Shown here piece by piece: positions 17,810-26,530 of a stretch of 53,904 bases of DNA (positions within the stretch are counted from its first letter, which is position 1; each line of letters begins with the position of its first letter). Origin of the DNA: Pedobacter terrae (GTDB lineage Bacteria > Bacteroidota > Bacteroidia > Sphingobacteriales > Sphingobacteriaceae); assembly GCF_900100705.1 (NCBI RefSeq), contig NZ_FNCH01000030.1:1-53904 (forward strand), in the 5' to 3' direction. The translations under genes and the position numbers were made by a program. The notes beneath the pieces are model-generated. The model worked only from the letters and a program-made list of their open reading frames with translations, was not told where the DNA came from and ran no database searches.

Positions 17810-17853
17810 AATTTGTATTTTCAATTTTTCCTGAAAGTTAAATAATTAAGCTG

Positions 17854-18207
17854 ATGGTTATGGATTACAATATATTCGGTTATGGCATTTTTATTACGGT
17901 TATTGCATTCGTCATTGTGGTGGTTGGCAAAATCTGTTATCGAAACGGGAATATCTTTGTCGCCGAACTCATCCCTGATCATTTAGACCTTTGCCAGCAG
18001 ATCAATAAATCGTTACTGGTTTCTTATTACCTGGTAAACATTGGCTACGCTGCCATGACATTGGTAGGGTGGGAGACGATTATTTCCCTGCAACAATTAA
18101 TAGAGGTAATGGCTGTAAAAGTAGCCACTATTGTGTGTATCCTCTCCACGCTTCATTATTTAAATATTTATCTGCTTACCAATACTATACATAAATTAAT
18201 TAAATAA
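17854..18207 (+). CDS. Small integral membrane protein (paralogue A)
   Basis: 117 residues with three strongly hydrophobic segments (about 8-28, 52-70 and 88-108) and almost no extramembrane domain. I do not recognise the family. Its plan matches the next protein: first helix, charged linker with an Asn-Lys, second helix containing YYLVNIGY, a Leu-Ile-Glu segment (LIEVMAVKVA), then a third helix ending LNIYLL. The two genes are 19 bases apart and surely co-transcribed. Function unknown. Confidence 0.65.
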   Translation: MVMDYNIFGYGIFITVIAFVIVVVGKICYRNGNIFVAELIPDHLDLCQQINKSLLVSYYLVNIGYAAMTLVGWETIISLQQLIEVMAVKVATIVCILSTLHYLNIYLLTNTIHKLIK

Positions 18208-18226
18208 CAATCTAAACTTTTCAGTT

Positions 18227-18610
18227 ATGGAAACGACAAAAATTTTAATCGGCTATGCAGTTTATTTACCAGTTGCACTTTTTTTGACTTTTTATGTTTC
18301 AAAAACGCTGTTCAAAAACAGCAAAGTATATATGATGGATATTTTTAAGGGAAGGGAAGAGATTGCCAATGCAACCAACAAACTTTTTGAAACGGGTTTT
18401 TACCTGTTGAATATTGGTTTCGCGCTGCTCATTATGAAAATTACCATCAGCGCTAATGATTACCGTAATTTAATTGAGGCCTTAAGTTCTAAAATTGGCG
18501 GTTTTGCCATTTACCTCGGTATTATGCTGTTTATCAACCTGTATTTTTTCTTTAGGGGAAAACGCAAAGCAAAAGAAAACCAAAGGCCAAATCCTTTTCA
18601 ACCTGCATAA
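18227..18610 (+). CDS. Small integral membrane protein (paralogue B)
   Basis: 127 residues with three hydrophobic segments and a basic C-terminal tail (FRGKRKAKENQ). It aligns by eye with the preceding protein: NKLFETGFYLLNIGF corresponds to NKSLLVSYYLVNIGY, and LIEALSSKIGG to LIEVMAVKVAT. The pair thus looks like a tandem duplication that diverged, and may form a heteromer in the inner membrane. Function unknown. A REP-like palindrome follows. Confidence 0.65.
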   Translation: METTKILIGYAVYLPVALFLTFYVSKTLFKNSKVYMMDIFKGREEIANATNKLFETGFYLLNIGFALLIMKITISANDYRNLIEALSSKIGGFAIYLGIMLFINLYFFFRGKRKAKENQRPNPFQPA

Positions 18611-18619
18611 AAAGAAAAA

Positions 18620-18688
18620 TTGTCATTCTGAGCTTGTCGAAGACCTCTTTTAATGTATAAAAGGCGTTCGACAGGCTCAATGTGACAA
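18620..18688. repeat. REP-like palindromic repeat (TTGTCA...TGACAA)
   Basis: Imperfect inverted repeat with 22-base arms: 18620-18641 (TTGTCATTCTGAGCTTGTCG + AA) and 18667-18688. The arms differ at only four positions and are separated by 25 bases. The core GAGCTTGTCGAA / TTCGACAGGCTC is a motif seen widely in intergenic regions of bacteria, including Bacteroidota. It sits between convergent genes and may also terminate transcription in both directions. Confidence 0.7.
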
Positions 18689-18728
18689 ATTAGAGGTGAA
18701 ATTACAAATACAATGCAGCCTCTTTTTT

Positions 18729-20408
18729 TTAATCTAATTTTTTATATCTAATGCGTTTTGGGGTGACATCACCCAATCGTTTTTTGCGGTTTTCTTCATA
18801 ATCTGAATAGTTTCCTTCAAAGAAATAAACTTCGGAGTTACCTTCGAAAGCCAGGATGTGTGTACAGATTCTATCCAGAAACCACCTGTCGTGACTAATC
18901 ACTACGGCACAACCGCCAAAATTTTCTAGCGCCTCTTCCAGTGCACGTAAAGTATTTACGTCGATATCGTTGGTTGGCTCATCCAGTAGCAATACATTGG
19001 CTCCTTTTTTCAAGGTAATGGCTAAGTGTACACGGTTACGTTCACCACCTGATAGAATGCCAACTTTTTTCTGCTGATCGCCACCATTAAAGTTGAACTT
19101 AGAAACGTAAGCACGGCCGTTAACCGCTTTAGTTCCTAGTTGTATATTGTCTAATCCATCAGTAATGTTTTCGTATACCGTTTTATCGGCATCTAAATCA
19201 TTGTGCATCTGATCTACATAACCCAGCTCAACGGTTTCACCTACACGGAAGGTACCAGCATCTGCTTCTTCCTGTCCGGTAATTAAACGGAATAAAGTAG
19301 TTTTACCTGCTCCGTTGGGGCCGATGATGCCGACAATGCCTGCAGGAGGAAGAGAAAAATTTAAATTATCGAACAATACTTTGTCGCCATATGCTTTGGT
19401 AACGTTCGTGGCTTCGATGACTACATTACCCAAACGCGGACCTGCAGGGATAAAGAGTTCTAACTTATCTTCTCTTTCTCTGCCATCTTCAGAAGCTAAT
19501 TTATCATAATTAGCTAAACGGGCTTTAGATTTCGCATGACGTGCTTTGGGCGCCATACGTACCCATTCCAACTCGCGTTCTAATGTTTTCTGGCGTTTGC
19601 TTTCTGTTTTTTCTTCCTGCGATAAACGTTTTGCTTTCTGGTCTAACCAGCTGCTATAATTTCCTTTCCATGGAATACCTTCACCACGGTCTAATTCTAA
19701 AATCCATCCGGCAACATTATCAAGGAAATACCTGTCGTGGGTAACCGCGATAACCGTTCCTTCGTAATTTTGTAAAAACTGTTCTAACCAGTCGATACTT
19801 TCTGCATCCAAGTGGTTGGTAGGCTCATCCAATAATAATACATCAGGATGTTGAAGCAATAAGCGGCACATGGCCACACGGCGGCGCTCACCACCCGATA
19901 GTACACCTATTTTAGTTTCGGGATCAGGACAACGCAAGGCATCCATCGCTCTTTCTAATTTAGAATCAATTTCCCAGGCACCTAAAGAATCAATTTTATC
20001 CTGAAGTTCACCCTGTCTGGCCATTAACTTATCCATTTTGTCCGGATCAGAATAGTTTTCTTCCAAACCAAAGGCCTCATTCACTTCCTCGTATTCTTTT
20101 AAAATGGCCGTAACTTCGGCAACTCCTTCTTCAACCACCTCGCGAACGGTTTTTTCCGGATCTAAGATTGGTTCCTGTGCTAAATACCCTACTGAATAAC
20201 CAGGCGAGAAAACGACTTCACCCTGATAAGATTTATCCAGGCCGGCAATAATTTTTAAAAGAGATGATTTACCTGAACCGTTTAAACCGATAACTCCGAT
20301 TTTGGCTCCATAAAAGAAAGAAAGGTAAATATTTTTTAAAACCTGTTTTTGTGGCGGGTAAATTTTATTTACCCCTGCCATTGAAAATATTATTTTCTCG
20401 TCAGACAT
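18729..20408 (-). CDS. ettA: Energy-dependent translational throttle protein EttA (ABC-F ATPase)
   Basis: 559-residue soluble ABC-F protein that binds the ribosomal E site and couples ATP/ADP state to entry into elongation. Two ABC domains are visible. The first has GLNGSGKS (41-48), LSGGERRRVA and LLLDEPTNHLD. The second has GPNGAGKTT, LSGGERNRVH and LLLDEPTNDID. The inter-domain P-site tRNA interaction motif includes EWVRMAPKARHAKSKARL, which is characteristic of EttA rather than Uup, YheS or antibiotic-resistance ABC-F proteins. The 'arm' insertion (about 95-140) is present. Length matches E. coli EttA. Confidence 0.96.
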   Translation of the reverse strand: MSDEKIIFSMAGVNKIYPPQKQVLKNIYLSFFYGAKIGVIGLNGSGKSSLLKIIAGLDKSYQGEVVFSPGYSVGYLAQEPILDPEKTVREVVEEGVAEVTAILKEYEEVNEAFGLEENYSDPDKMDKLMARQGELQDKIDSLGAWEIDSKLERAMDALRCPDPETKIGVLSGGERRRVAMCRLLLQHPDVLLLDEPTNHLDAESIDWLEQFLQNYEGTVIAVTHDRYFLDNVAGWILELDRGEGIPWKGNYSSWLDQKAKRLSQEEKTESKRQKTLERELEWVRMAPKARHAKSKARLANYDKLASEDGREREDKLELFIPAGPRLGNVVIEATNVTKAYGDKVLFDNLNFSLPPAGIVGIIGPNGAGKTTLFRLITGQEEADAGTFRVGETVELGYVDQMHNDLDADKTVYENITDGLDNIQLGTKAVNGRAYVSKFNFNGGDQQKKVGILSGGERNRVHLAITLKKGANVLLLDEPTNDIDVNTLRALEEALENFGGCAVVISHDRWFLDRICTHILAFEGNSEVYFFEGNYSDYEENRKKRLGDVTPKRIRYKKLD

Positions 20409-21245
20409 GTTAATTTCTTATGTTAAATATTTAAATGCACTTTGCTTTGAAATGGGATTTTTTATTGCTAAACACTGCTTTTTTAAATTACCCAGGTCTC
20501 CAATTGGCAGTGCTAAGGCCGGCTACAAAGATAGAAACAAGAAGCCCATTACAAAATGGTTTATGAAGTATATCATCACTTTTGATGCTAGGGTGTCGCT
20601 ACACTTTGCACCATATTTTAAGTTAAGAATTATTGCCTTTTAAATGTAAACAGATAGCTGACTAAAACTGTTCCTAACGGCTATTGTCTGGCTAACTTTC
20701 TTTATTCATTTCTATCAGGATCTTGATCAGCATCCAGCTGGATTTCAATGCCTTTAAAGCCGCAAATATTTAAATTTCAACAAGGTATAATTCAACTAAT
20801 TTCCGAATTTCATAGGTTATTATTCGTTCTTGATAATCTTTCATGAAGATAAAGATTATCGTCATGCTGACGTTTAAGAAGGGGAAAAACCATCAAATTA
20901 AGTTGTTTGGCAGGCTTTCTTATCAATTTGGCCCCTAATAATTACCATAATGCCCCTCACTCGTATAGTGATTTTAGTGGTTAATTTGTTACAACCAAAT
21001 ATACTATTGAACATATGAAGAAAGCCAGACGCTCAAGAACATTCGACTAAACATCTGCTTATAGCTATCTCTATAAAGGATGATTATTACCTAATTTATC
21101 ATCAGGCTTTTTCAGTAACTAGAAAGGGCTTTCAGCTGAGTTTTGCAAAGTAAGAATATCTGCCATCATAAGGTTTTTACCATATGATGATTGGTACGCT
21201 CATGAATAAACTAATAAACAAACAATTTCAAACTAAAATCAAACA
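20409..21245. other. Long intergenic region upstream of susC
   Basis: 837 bases. An ORF of 78 codons at its left end has no convincing composition and I do not accept it. The region carries a perfect 10-bp inverted repeat at 20832-20860 (separate entry). It must contain the promoters of ettA (leftward) and of the susC operon (rightward). No ECF-sigma/anti-sigma or hybrid two-component regulator gene is present, although SusC/SusD operons often have one adjacent. Confidence 0.5.
20832..20860. repeat. Perfect inverted repeat upstream of the SusC/SusD operon
   Basis: GATAATCTTT (20832-20841) and AAAGATTATC (20851-20860) are perfect 10-base complements separated by 9 bases (19-base centre-to-centre, about two helical turns). 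The element could be a dimeric regulator's operator or a hairpin. It lies about 385 bases before susC. There is no T tract, so it is not a terminator. Confidence 0.5.
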
Positions 21246-24200
21246 ATGAGAAAAATCTACAAAAAGAAGGCTCAGATGATGGGCTGTTTATTTTTCCGTG
21301 GAAGTGTATTCCGATTGCTCGTGGGCATAATGACGCTCATGGCCCTGGGTTTTACTGCTTCTGCACAAAATGAAGTGACCGTTAAAGGGGTAGTGAAGGA
21401 TACCGTAGGCGGTTTACCTGGGGTAAACGTGAAAGTTGCCGGATCAAGCCGTGGTATATCCACAGATGATCAGGGGCGATATACCATTAAGGTTGCAAGA
21501 TCGGGTAAATTGCTTTTTAGCTTAGTAGGCTACAAAGCAGTAACCAAAAATGTTGCTGACTATGAGCGCGGAAGTGATGGTACATATATTATTAACGTGG
21601 TACTAAAATCAGACGCAAACACACTGAATGATGTTGCTGTGGTTGGTTTCGGAACTCAGAAAAAAACCAGTGTAATCAGTTCCATTACTTCTATAAATCC
21701 TAAAGAATTGAAAGGACCAACAAGTAACCTAACCACCATGATGGCGGGTAGGGTTGCAGGTATGATCGCCTACCAACGAAGCGGGGAGCCAGGGGCAGAT
21801 AATGCTTCTTTCTTTATTCGTGGATTAGGGAGTTTCGGTTCAGGAAAGCAGGATCCATTAATTTTGATTGATGGAGTAGAATCCACTCAAAACGATATGG
21901 CCCGTTTACAACCTGATGATATCGCGTCATTCAACGTTTTAAAAGATGCAACAGCTTCGGCGGTTTATGGGGCCAGAGGTGCAAACGGTGTTCTTTTGAT
22001 TATCACTAAATCTGGACAGGCCGGTGAAACCAAATATTTTTTCCGTGCTGAAACTTCAGTATCCGGTAATACCAAGAATTTCAAATTTGCAGATAATATT
22101 ACCTATATGAAGCAGGCGAATGAAGCTGCTTTAACCAGAAACAGGCTTGGGATATTACCATACCTGCAATCTAAAATCGACGCTACGGCAGCTGGTGAAA
22201 ATCCGCTTATTTATCCTAATAATAACTGGATTAAAGAGTTGATTAAGGACTATACCATCAACCAACGTTATAACCTAAATGTACAGGGTGGTGGCAGTAA
22301 GGCCAGCTATTATATTTCAGGAACTTATAACATAGATAATGGTGTATTGAAGGTGGATAATCTGAATAATTTTAATAATAATATTAAACTAAAAAATTAT
22401 TCAGTTCGATCAACGGTTAATATCAATTTAACCAATACAACTGAAGCTATTATTAGGGTTTATGGTCAGTTCGATGATTATACCGGACCAGTTGGCGGTT
22501 ATGATAGTAACGGAAATAAGATAAATGGTGGCCAAAAAATATTTAATCAAGCGCTTTGGTCAAATCCGGTTATGTTTCCGGCCGTTTATCCGGCAAGTTA
22601 TCAGCCGTTTGCCAAACACCCTTTATTTGGTAATGCCATTTCTCCAAGTGGATCATTATATGTAAATCCCTATGCTGAAATGGTAAAAGGATATCAAGAT
22701 AATAACTCCTCTACGCTACAAACCCAGATTGAATTGAAACAAGATCTTAAAGGCGTATTGCCGGGTTTAAGTGCACGTTTAATGTCGTATGTAATCAGGT
22801 ATTCCTATTTCGATATTGCACGGAGTTATAATCCATTTTATTATTCTTCAGTGCCAGATCCGAATGGAGGCATTATGTTAAATTTACTGAACAGTGGAGC
22901 ACCGCCAACATACGGACTTACAGGATCTGAGTATCTTAATTATGCTGAGGGAAGTAAAAATTTAAACTCTACTTTTTACACAGAGGTAGCTGTAAATTAT
23001 AATCATACTTTTAAAGAAAAACATGCAGTTAGTGGGATGTTAATTACCACCATGCGTAATTTTCTTGCAGCCAATGTCGGTGATTTACAATCATCATTAC
23101 CATCAAGGAACCAGGGTGTATCGGGTAGGGCCACTTATGGTTATGATAACCGTTATTTAGCTGAATTCAACTTTGGTTATAATGGATCTGAGCGTTTTGC
23201 AGCTAACAACCGATTTGGATTTTTTCCATCTTTTGGCTTAGGTTATTTGATCTCGAACGAAAGATTTTTTAAACCATTAAGCAAAGTTCTTACCAATGTT
23301 AAATTAAGAGCTACTTATGGTATTACGGGTAATGACGGAATTGGAGATTCTCGAGATCGTTTCTTCTATCTTTCACGGGTTAATATGACCGATCCTAATT
23401 TTGGATCTTCATTTGGAGAAGATAATCTGTTTTACAGAAGTGGAATTTCAATATCCCGTTACGCAAATCCGCTAATTACCTGGGAAAAATCAAAACAACT
23501 CAATCTTGGCCTGGATTTAACCCTATTTAATGACTTAAGCCTTAATTTCGACATATACAAGCAAAACAGATCAAATATTTTAGCCGATAGGGTATATGTT
23601 CCAAGTACAATGGGGCTTCAGGCAGCGATAAAAGCAAATACAAACGAGCTGGAAAGTAGGGGGGTAGATTTTGCTGCTAATTATAATAAATCCTTTGGCA
23701 ATAGCATGTTTTTGCAATTAAGAGGAAACTTTACCTATGCAACCAACAAAGTACTAATTAATGACGAGCCATATTATAATGCAAATGAAGCTTACAGAAC
23801 CCGTGTAGGATTACCAAGTACGCAGGCTTTTGGATTTATAGCAGAGCGTTTGTTCGTTGATGATAATGAGGCCAGGAACTCCCCGGTTCAATTTGGTCGT
23901 AAACCAGGTGATGCCTATGGCGGAGGTGATATTAAATACAGAGATGTAAATGGGGATGGTATTATATCAGAAGCAGATGCAGTACCGATTGGGTTGCCTC
24001 AGGCGCCAGAAATTATATATGGTTTTGGAGGAACCTTTGGGTTTAAAGGCTTTGATATATCTGCTTTTTTCCAGGGCTCTGCACGATCTTCTTTCTTTAT
24101 CAATCCTCAAAACATGTCTCCTTTCGTATTTAATGGGGGCTCACAAAATGGATTACTCGATATAATTGCCAATAGCCACTGGAGTGAAGAAAACCGCGAT

Positions 24201-24518
24201 ATATACGCATTTTGGCCACGTTTAAGTGAACGTTTTATTGATAATAATAATGAACAAAATTTTGATGGTCGTAAATATCAATCAACCTGGTGGATGCGTA
24301 ATGGTGCCTTTTTAAGGCTAAAAAGTGTGGAGCTTGGATATAACCTGCCTAACAAATTACAAAACAGGTTAGGCTTAAGGGCCACCAGATTTTACGTTAA
24401 TGCAAGCAATTTAGCTGCATTCAGCTCATTTAAATTATGGGATGTTGAAATGGGTGGTAATGGTTTGGGTTATCCTGTTCAAACGGTATATAATTTAGGT
24501 GTGAGTGTAAGTTTTTAA
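21246..24518 (+). CDS. SusC/RagA family TonB-linked outer-membrane transporter
   Basis: 1090-residue TonB-dependent importer for glycans or peptides. After a long signal peptide (cleavage near TASAQ, about residue 41) come the carboxypeptidase-like regulatory domain (about 45-125), the TonB-box/plug transition (VAVVGFGTQKKTS, about 131-143), and the SusC-signature plug with RGLGSFGSG and DATASAVYGARGANGV. A 22-strand barrel ends with a typical aromatic C-terminus (VSVSF). No STN domain precedes it, so direct signalling to an anti-sigma factor is not expected. It forms the lidded pair with the SusD protein 13 bases downstream. Confidence 0.96.
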   Translation: MRKIYKKKAQMMGCLFFRGSVFRLLVGIMTLMALGFTASAQNEVTVKGVVKDTVGGLPGVNVKVAGSSRGISTDDQGRYTIKVARSGKLLFSLVGYKAVTKNVADYERGSDGTYIINVVLKSDANTLNDVAVVGFGTQKKTSVISSITSINPKELKGPTSNLTTMMAGRVAGMIAYQRSGEPGADNASFFIRGLGSFGSGKQDPLILIDGVESTQNDMARLQPDDIASFNVLKDATASAVYGARGANGVLLIITKSGQAGETKYFFRAETSVSGNTKNFKFADNITYMKQANEAALTRNRLGILPYLQSKIDATAAGENPLIYPNNNWIKELIKDYTINQRYNLNVQGGGSKASYYISGTYNIDNGVLKVDNLNNFNNNIKLKNYSVRSTVNINLTNTTEAIIRVYGQFDDYTGPVGGYDSNGNKINGGQKIFNQALWSNPVMFPAVYPASYQPFAKHPLFGNAISPSGSLYVNPYAEMVKGYQDNNSSTLQTQIELKQDLKGVLPGLSARLMSYVIRYSYFDIARSYNPFYYSSVPDPNGGIMLNLLNSGAPPTYGLTGSEYLNYAEGSKNLNSTFYTEVAVNYNHTFKEKHAVSGMLITTMRNFLAANVGDLQSSLPSRNQGVSGRATYGYDNRYLAEFNFGYNGSERFAANNRFGFFPSFGLGYLISNERFFKPLSKVLTNVKLRATYGITGNDGIGDSRDRFFYLSRVNMTDPNFGSSFGEDNLFYRSGISISRYANPLITWEKSKQLNLGLDLTLFNDLSLNFDIYKQNRSNILADRVYVPSTMGLQAAIKANTNELESRGVDFAANYNKSFGNSMFLQLRGNFTYATNKVLINDEPYYNANEAYRTRVGLPSTQAFGFIAERLFVDDNEARNSPVQFGRKPGDAYGGGDIKYRDVNGDGIISEADAVPIGLPQAPEIIYGFGGTFGFKGFDISAFFQGSARSSFFINPQNMSPFVFNGGSQNGLLDIIANSHWSEENRDIYAFWPRLSERFIDNNNEQNFDGRKYQSTWWMRNGAFLRLKSVELGYNLPNKLQNRLGLRATRFYVNASNLAAFSSFKLWDVEMGGNGLGYPVQTVYNLGVSVSF

Positions 24519-24531
24519 AGTCGCTAAAGAA

Positions 24532-26508
24532 ATGAAAATGAAAAATATTAATATAATATTCCAAAGTAAAGAGAAGCCTGGATCGTTAAAGTTTGCTTCG
24601 ATCCTGGTGCTAATACTTGTATGTATGAGTTCATGTAAAAAGTACCTGGATATTGTACCAGATAATGTAGCTACGATAGATAATGCATTTACTTTAAGAA
24701 ATGAGGCGCAAAAATATTTATTTACCTGTTATTCATTTTTACCTAAAGATGGAGATCCAATTACCAATCCAGGTTATATGGCTGGTGATGAAATCTGGTC
24801 AAATATTGAAGAGCGTGAATTTATTTCTCCGAGCTGGCGCATTGCCAGAGGCAATCAAAATTCAGATAGTCCATTAATGGATATGTGGAATGGATTAAAC
24901 CAGGGCGGTGGTGGTCTTTACAGGGCGATCAGGACCTGTAATATTTTCCTTGAAAATGTTCAGGACCTAAGTAAAGTTTCAGATCTTAAATTGGATGAAA
25001 GACAACGCTGGATTGCTGAAGTGAAATTTTTAAAGGCATATTATAATTATTTGCTTTTAAGAATGTACGGACCTATACCTATTGTAGATAAAAATTTAGA
25101 TCTTGATGCAACACAGGAAGAGGTTAGGATTAAACGTATGCCATTTGATCAATGTGTAGATTATGTAAGTAACCTTTTGGATGAAGCAATACCGAACTTG
25201 CCCGTTATTATAACCGATCGTACAAATGAATTAGGAAGGATTACCAGGCCGATAGCCCTTGCTATTAAAGCTAAATTATTGCTTACCGCTGCTAGTCCAT
25301 TATTTAATGGTAACAGTGATTATGCAGGATTTCGGGATAAAGATGGTATTGCTTTATTTAATGCAGTATATGATGCCAATAAATGGGTGAAAGCAGCTGA
25401 GGCTGCAAAGGCTGCAATTACAGCAGCTGAGGGCGCAGGATTTAAATTGTATACATTTCCAGGGTCGCAGTTTAAGTTATCAGATACAACTACCTTACAA
25501 CTTACTATTAGAGGCTCATTAACAGAAAGAGTAGCACAAAATCCAGAGCATGTTTGGGCAAACTCGAATAGTTTAGCTGTTTTTTTACAACAGGTTGCGA
25601 TGCCACGTTTAATGAAAGGTACTGATCCAATCCCTGTTGGGGTAGCCAGGCAGCAATTGGCCCCACCAATAAAAATTGCCGAGATGTTTTATACCAAAAA
25701 TGGTGTGCCGATCAATGAAGATAAAACACTGGATTTTTCTAATCGGTACTCACTTAGAAAGGCAGTAAAAGCAGAGCGTTTTTATATCAAAGAAGGATAT
25801 ACTACAGCCAGATTAAACTTTGATAGGGAGCCACGCTTTTATGCCGATTTAGCATTTGATGGGGCAACCTGGTATAAATATGATAGTCCTTCAACTTCTG
25901 ATGAAAATACGTTTACTGTTGAAGCCAAATCTACACAATTGGCAGGCGCAAATAACTTTGGCTGGTATAATGAAACAGGCTATTTTGTTAAAAAAGTAGT
26001 GGATTGGAATATGACCCAAAGCGGAAGTGGTGCAACATACCGTACTTATGCGTGGCCTGAAATCCGTTTAGCAGACTTATACCTGATGTATGCAGAAGCG
26101 AAAAATGAAACCCTGTCGAGTCCTTCTTCTGAAGTATACGAATACATCAACAGAATAAGAACAAGAGCCGGTTTGCAAAGTATAGAAACTTCATGGACAA
26201 ATTATGCTACTAACCCTACTAAATACACGACTAAAGATGGCATGAGAAGTATTGTTCAACAGGAACGTTTAATTGAAATGGCTTTTGAAGGTAGCCGCTT
26301 TTGGGATATTTTAAGGTGGAAGCGTGCAGCAGAAATGTTTAATCAGCCAATCACAGCCTGGAGCGTTACTCAACCAGATGAGCAGTCTTACTATCGCGTA
26401 AGAACCGTTGTAAATCAAAACTTTGTAGCACCACGTGATTATTTATGGCCGATAAGATCTTATGATTTGACGGTAAACCCGAAGCTTGTTCAAAACCCGG
26501 GGTGGTAA
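24532..26508 (+). CDS. SusD/RagB family outer-membrane lipoprotein
   Basis: 658 residues, the substrate-binding lid of the SusC transporter. Lipoprotein signal peptide with lipid-modified C35 (CMSSC|KKYLDIVP). 'KKYLD' after the cysteine is the usual SusD start. The TPR-containing SusD fold follows, with RAIRTCNIFLENV, the FLKAYYNYLLLRMYGPIPIV helix pair (about 165-183) and the C-terminal WPEIRLADLYLMYAEA and NRIRTRAGL motifs. It is longer than the typical 500-600 residues because of a mid-protein insertion (about 280-340). The ligand is unknown. Gene order and spacing show an operon with susC and the two lipoprotein genes. Confidence 0.95.
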   Translation: MKMKNINIIFQSKEKPGSLKFASILVLILVCMSSCKKYLDIVPDNVATIDNAFTLRNEAQKYLFTCYSFLPKDGDPITNPGYMAGDEIWSNIEEREFISPSWRIARGNQNSDSPLMDMWNGLNQGGGGLYRAIRTCNIFLENVQDLSKVSDLKLDERQRWIAEVKFLKAYYNYLLLRMYGPIPIVDKNLDLDATQEEVRIKRMPFDQCVDYVSNLLDEAIPNLPVIITDRTNELGRITRPIALAIKAKLLLTAASPLFNGNSDYAGFRDKDGIALFNAVYDANKWVKAAEAAKAAITAAEGAGFKLYTFPGSQFKLSDTTTLQLTIRGSLTERVAQNPEHVWANSNSLAVFLQQVAMPRLMKGTDPIPVGVARQQLAPPIKIAEMFYTKNGVPINEDKTLDFSNRYSLRKAVKAERFYIKEGYTTARLNFDREPRFYADLAFDGATWYKYDSPSTSDENTFTVEAKSTQLAGANNFGWYNETGYFVKKVVDWNMTQSGSGATYRTYAWPEIRLADLYLMYAEAKNETLSSPSSEVYEYINRIRTRAGLQSIETSWTNYATNPTKYTTKDGMRSIVQQERLIEMAFEGSRFWDILRWKRAAEMFNQPITAWSVTQPDEQSYYRVRTVVNQNFVAPRDYLWPIRSYDLTVNPKLVQNPGW

Positions 26509-26530
26509 TATTATTAATTAATCAGAAAAT

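Larger units (their letters stand above)
17445..17853. other. Intergenic region with repeat-like motif, promoter and hairpin
   Basis: 409 bases. Near the left end (17450-17490) is CCCCTTCGGCTCCGCTCTGG then GTGACAACCG...GGGGTTTTTC, a GC-rich repeat-like sequence that could also terminate the hydrolase transcript. The middle shows nothing recognisable. The right part has a good Bacteroidota promoter (17716-17746) and a hairpin with T tract (17785-17809), annotated separately. Confidence 0.5.

Noticed and set aside
20407..20643. 78-codon ORF on the plus strand overlapping the start of ettA
   Set aside because: No recognisable domain, no signal peptide with a sensible mature part, biased to Phe/Lys by AT-rich DNA, and located in the shared upstream region of ettA.
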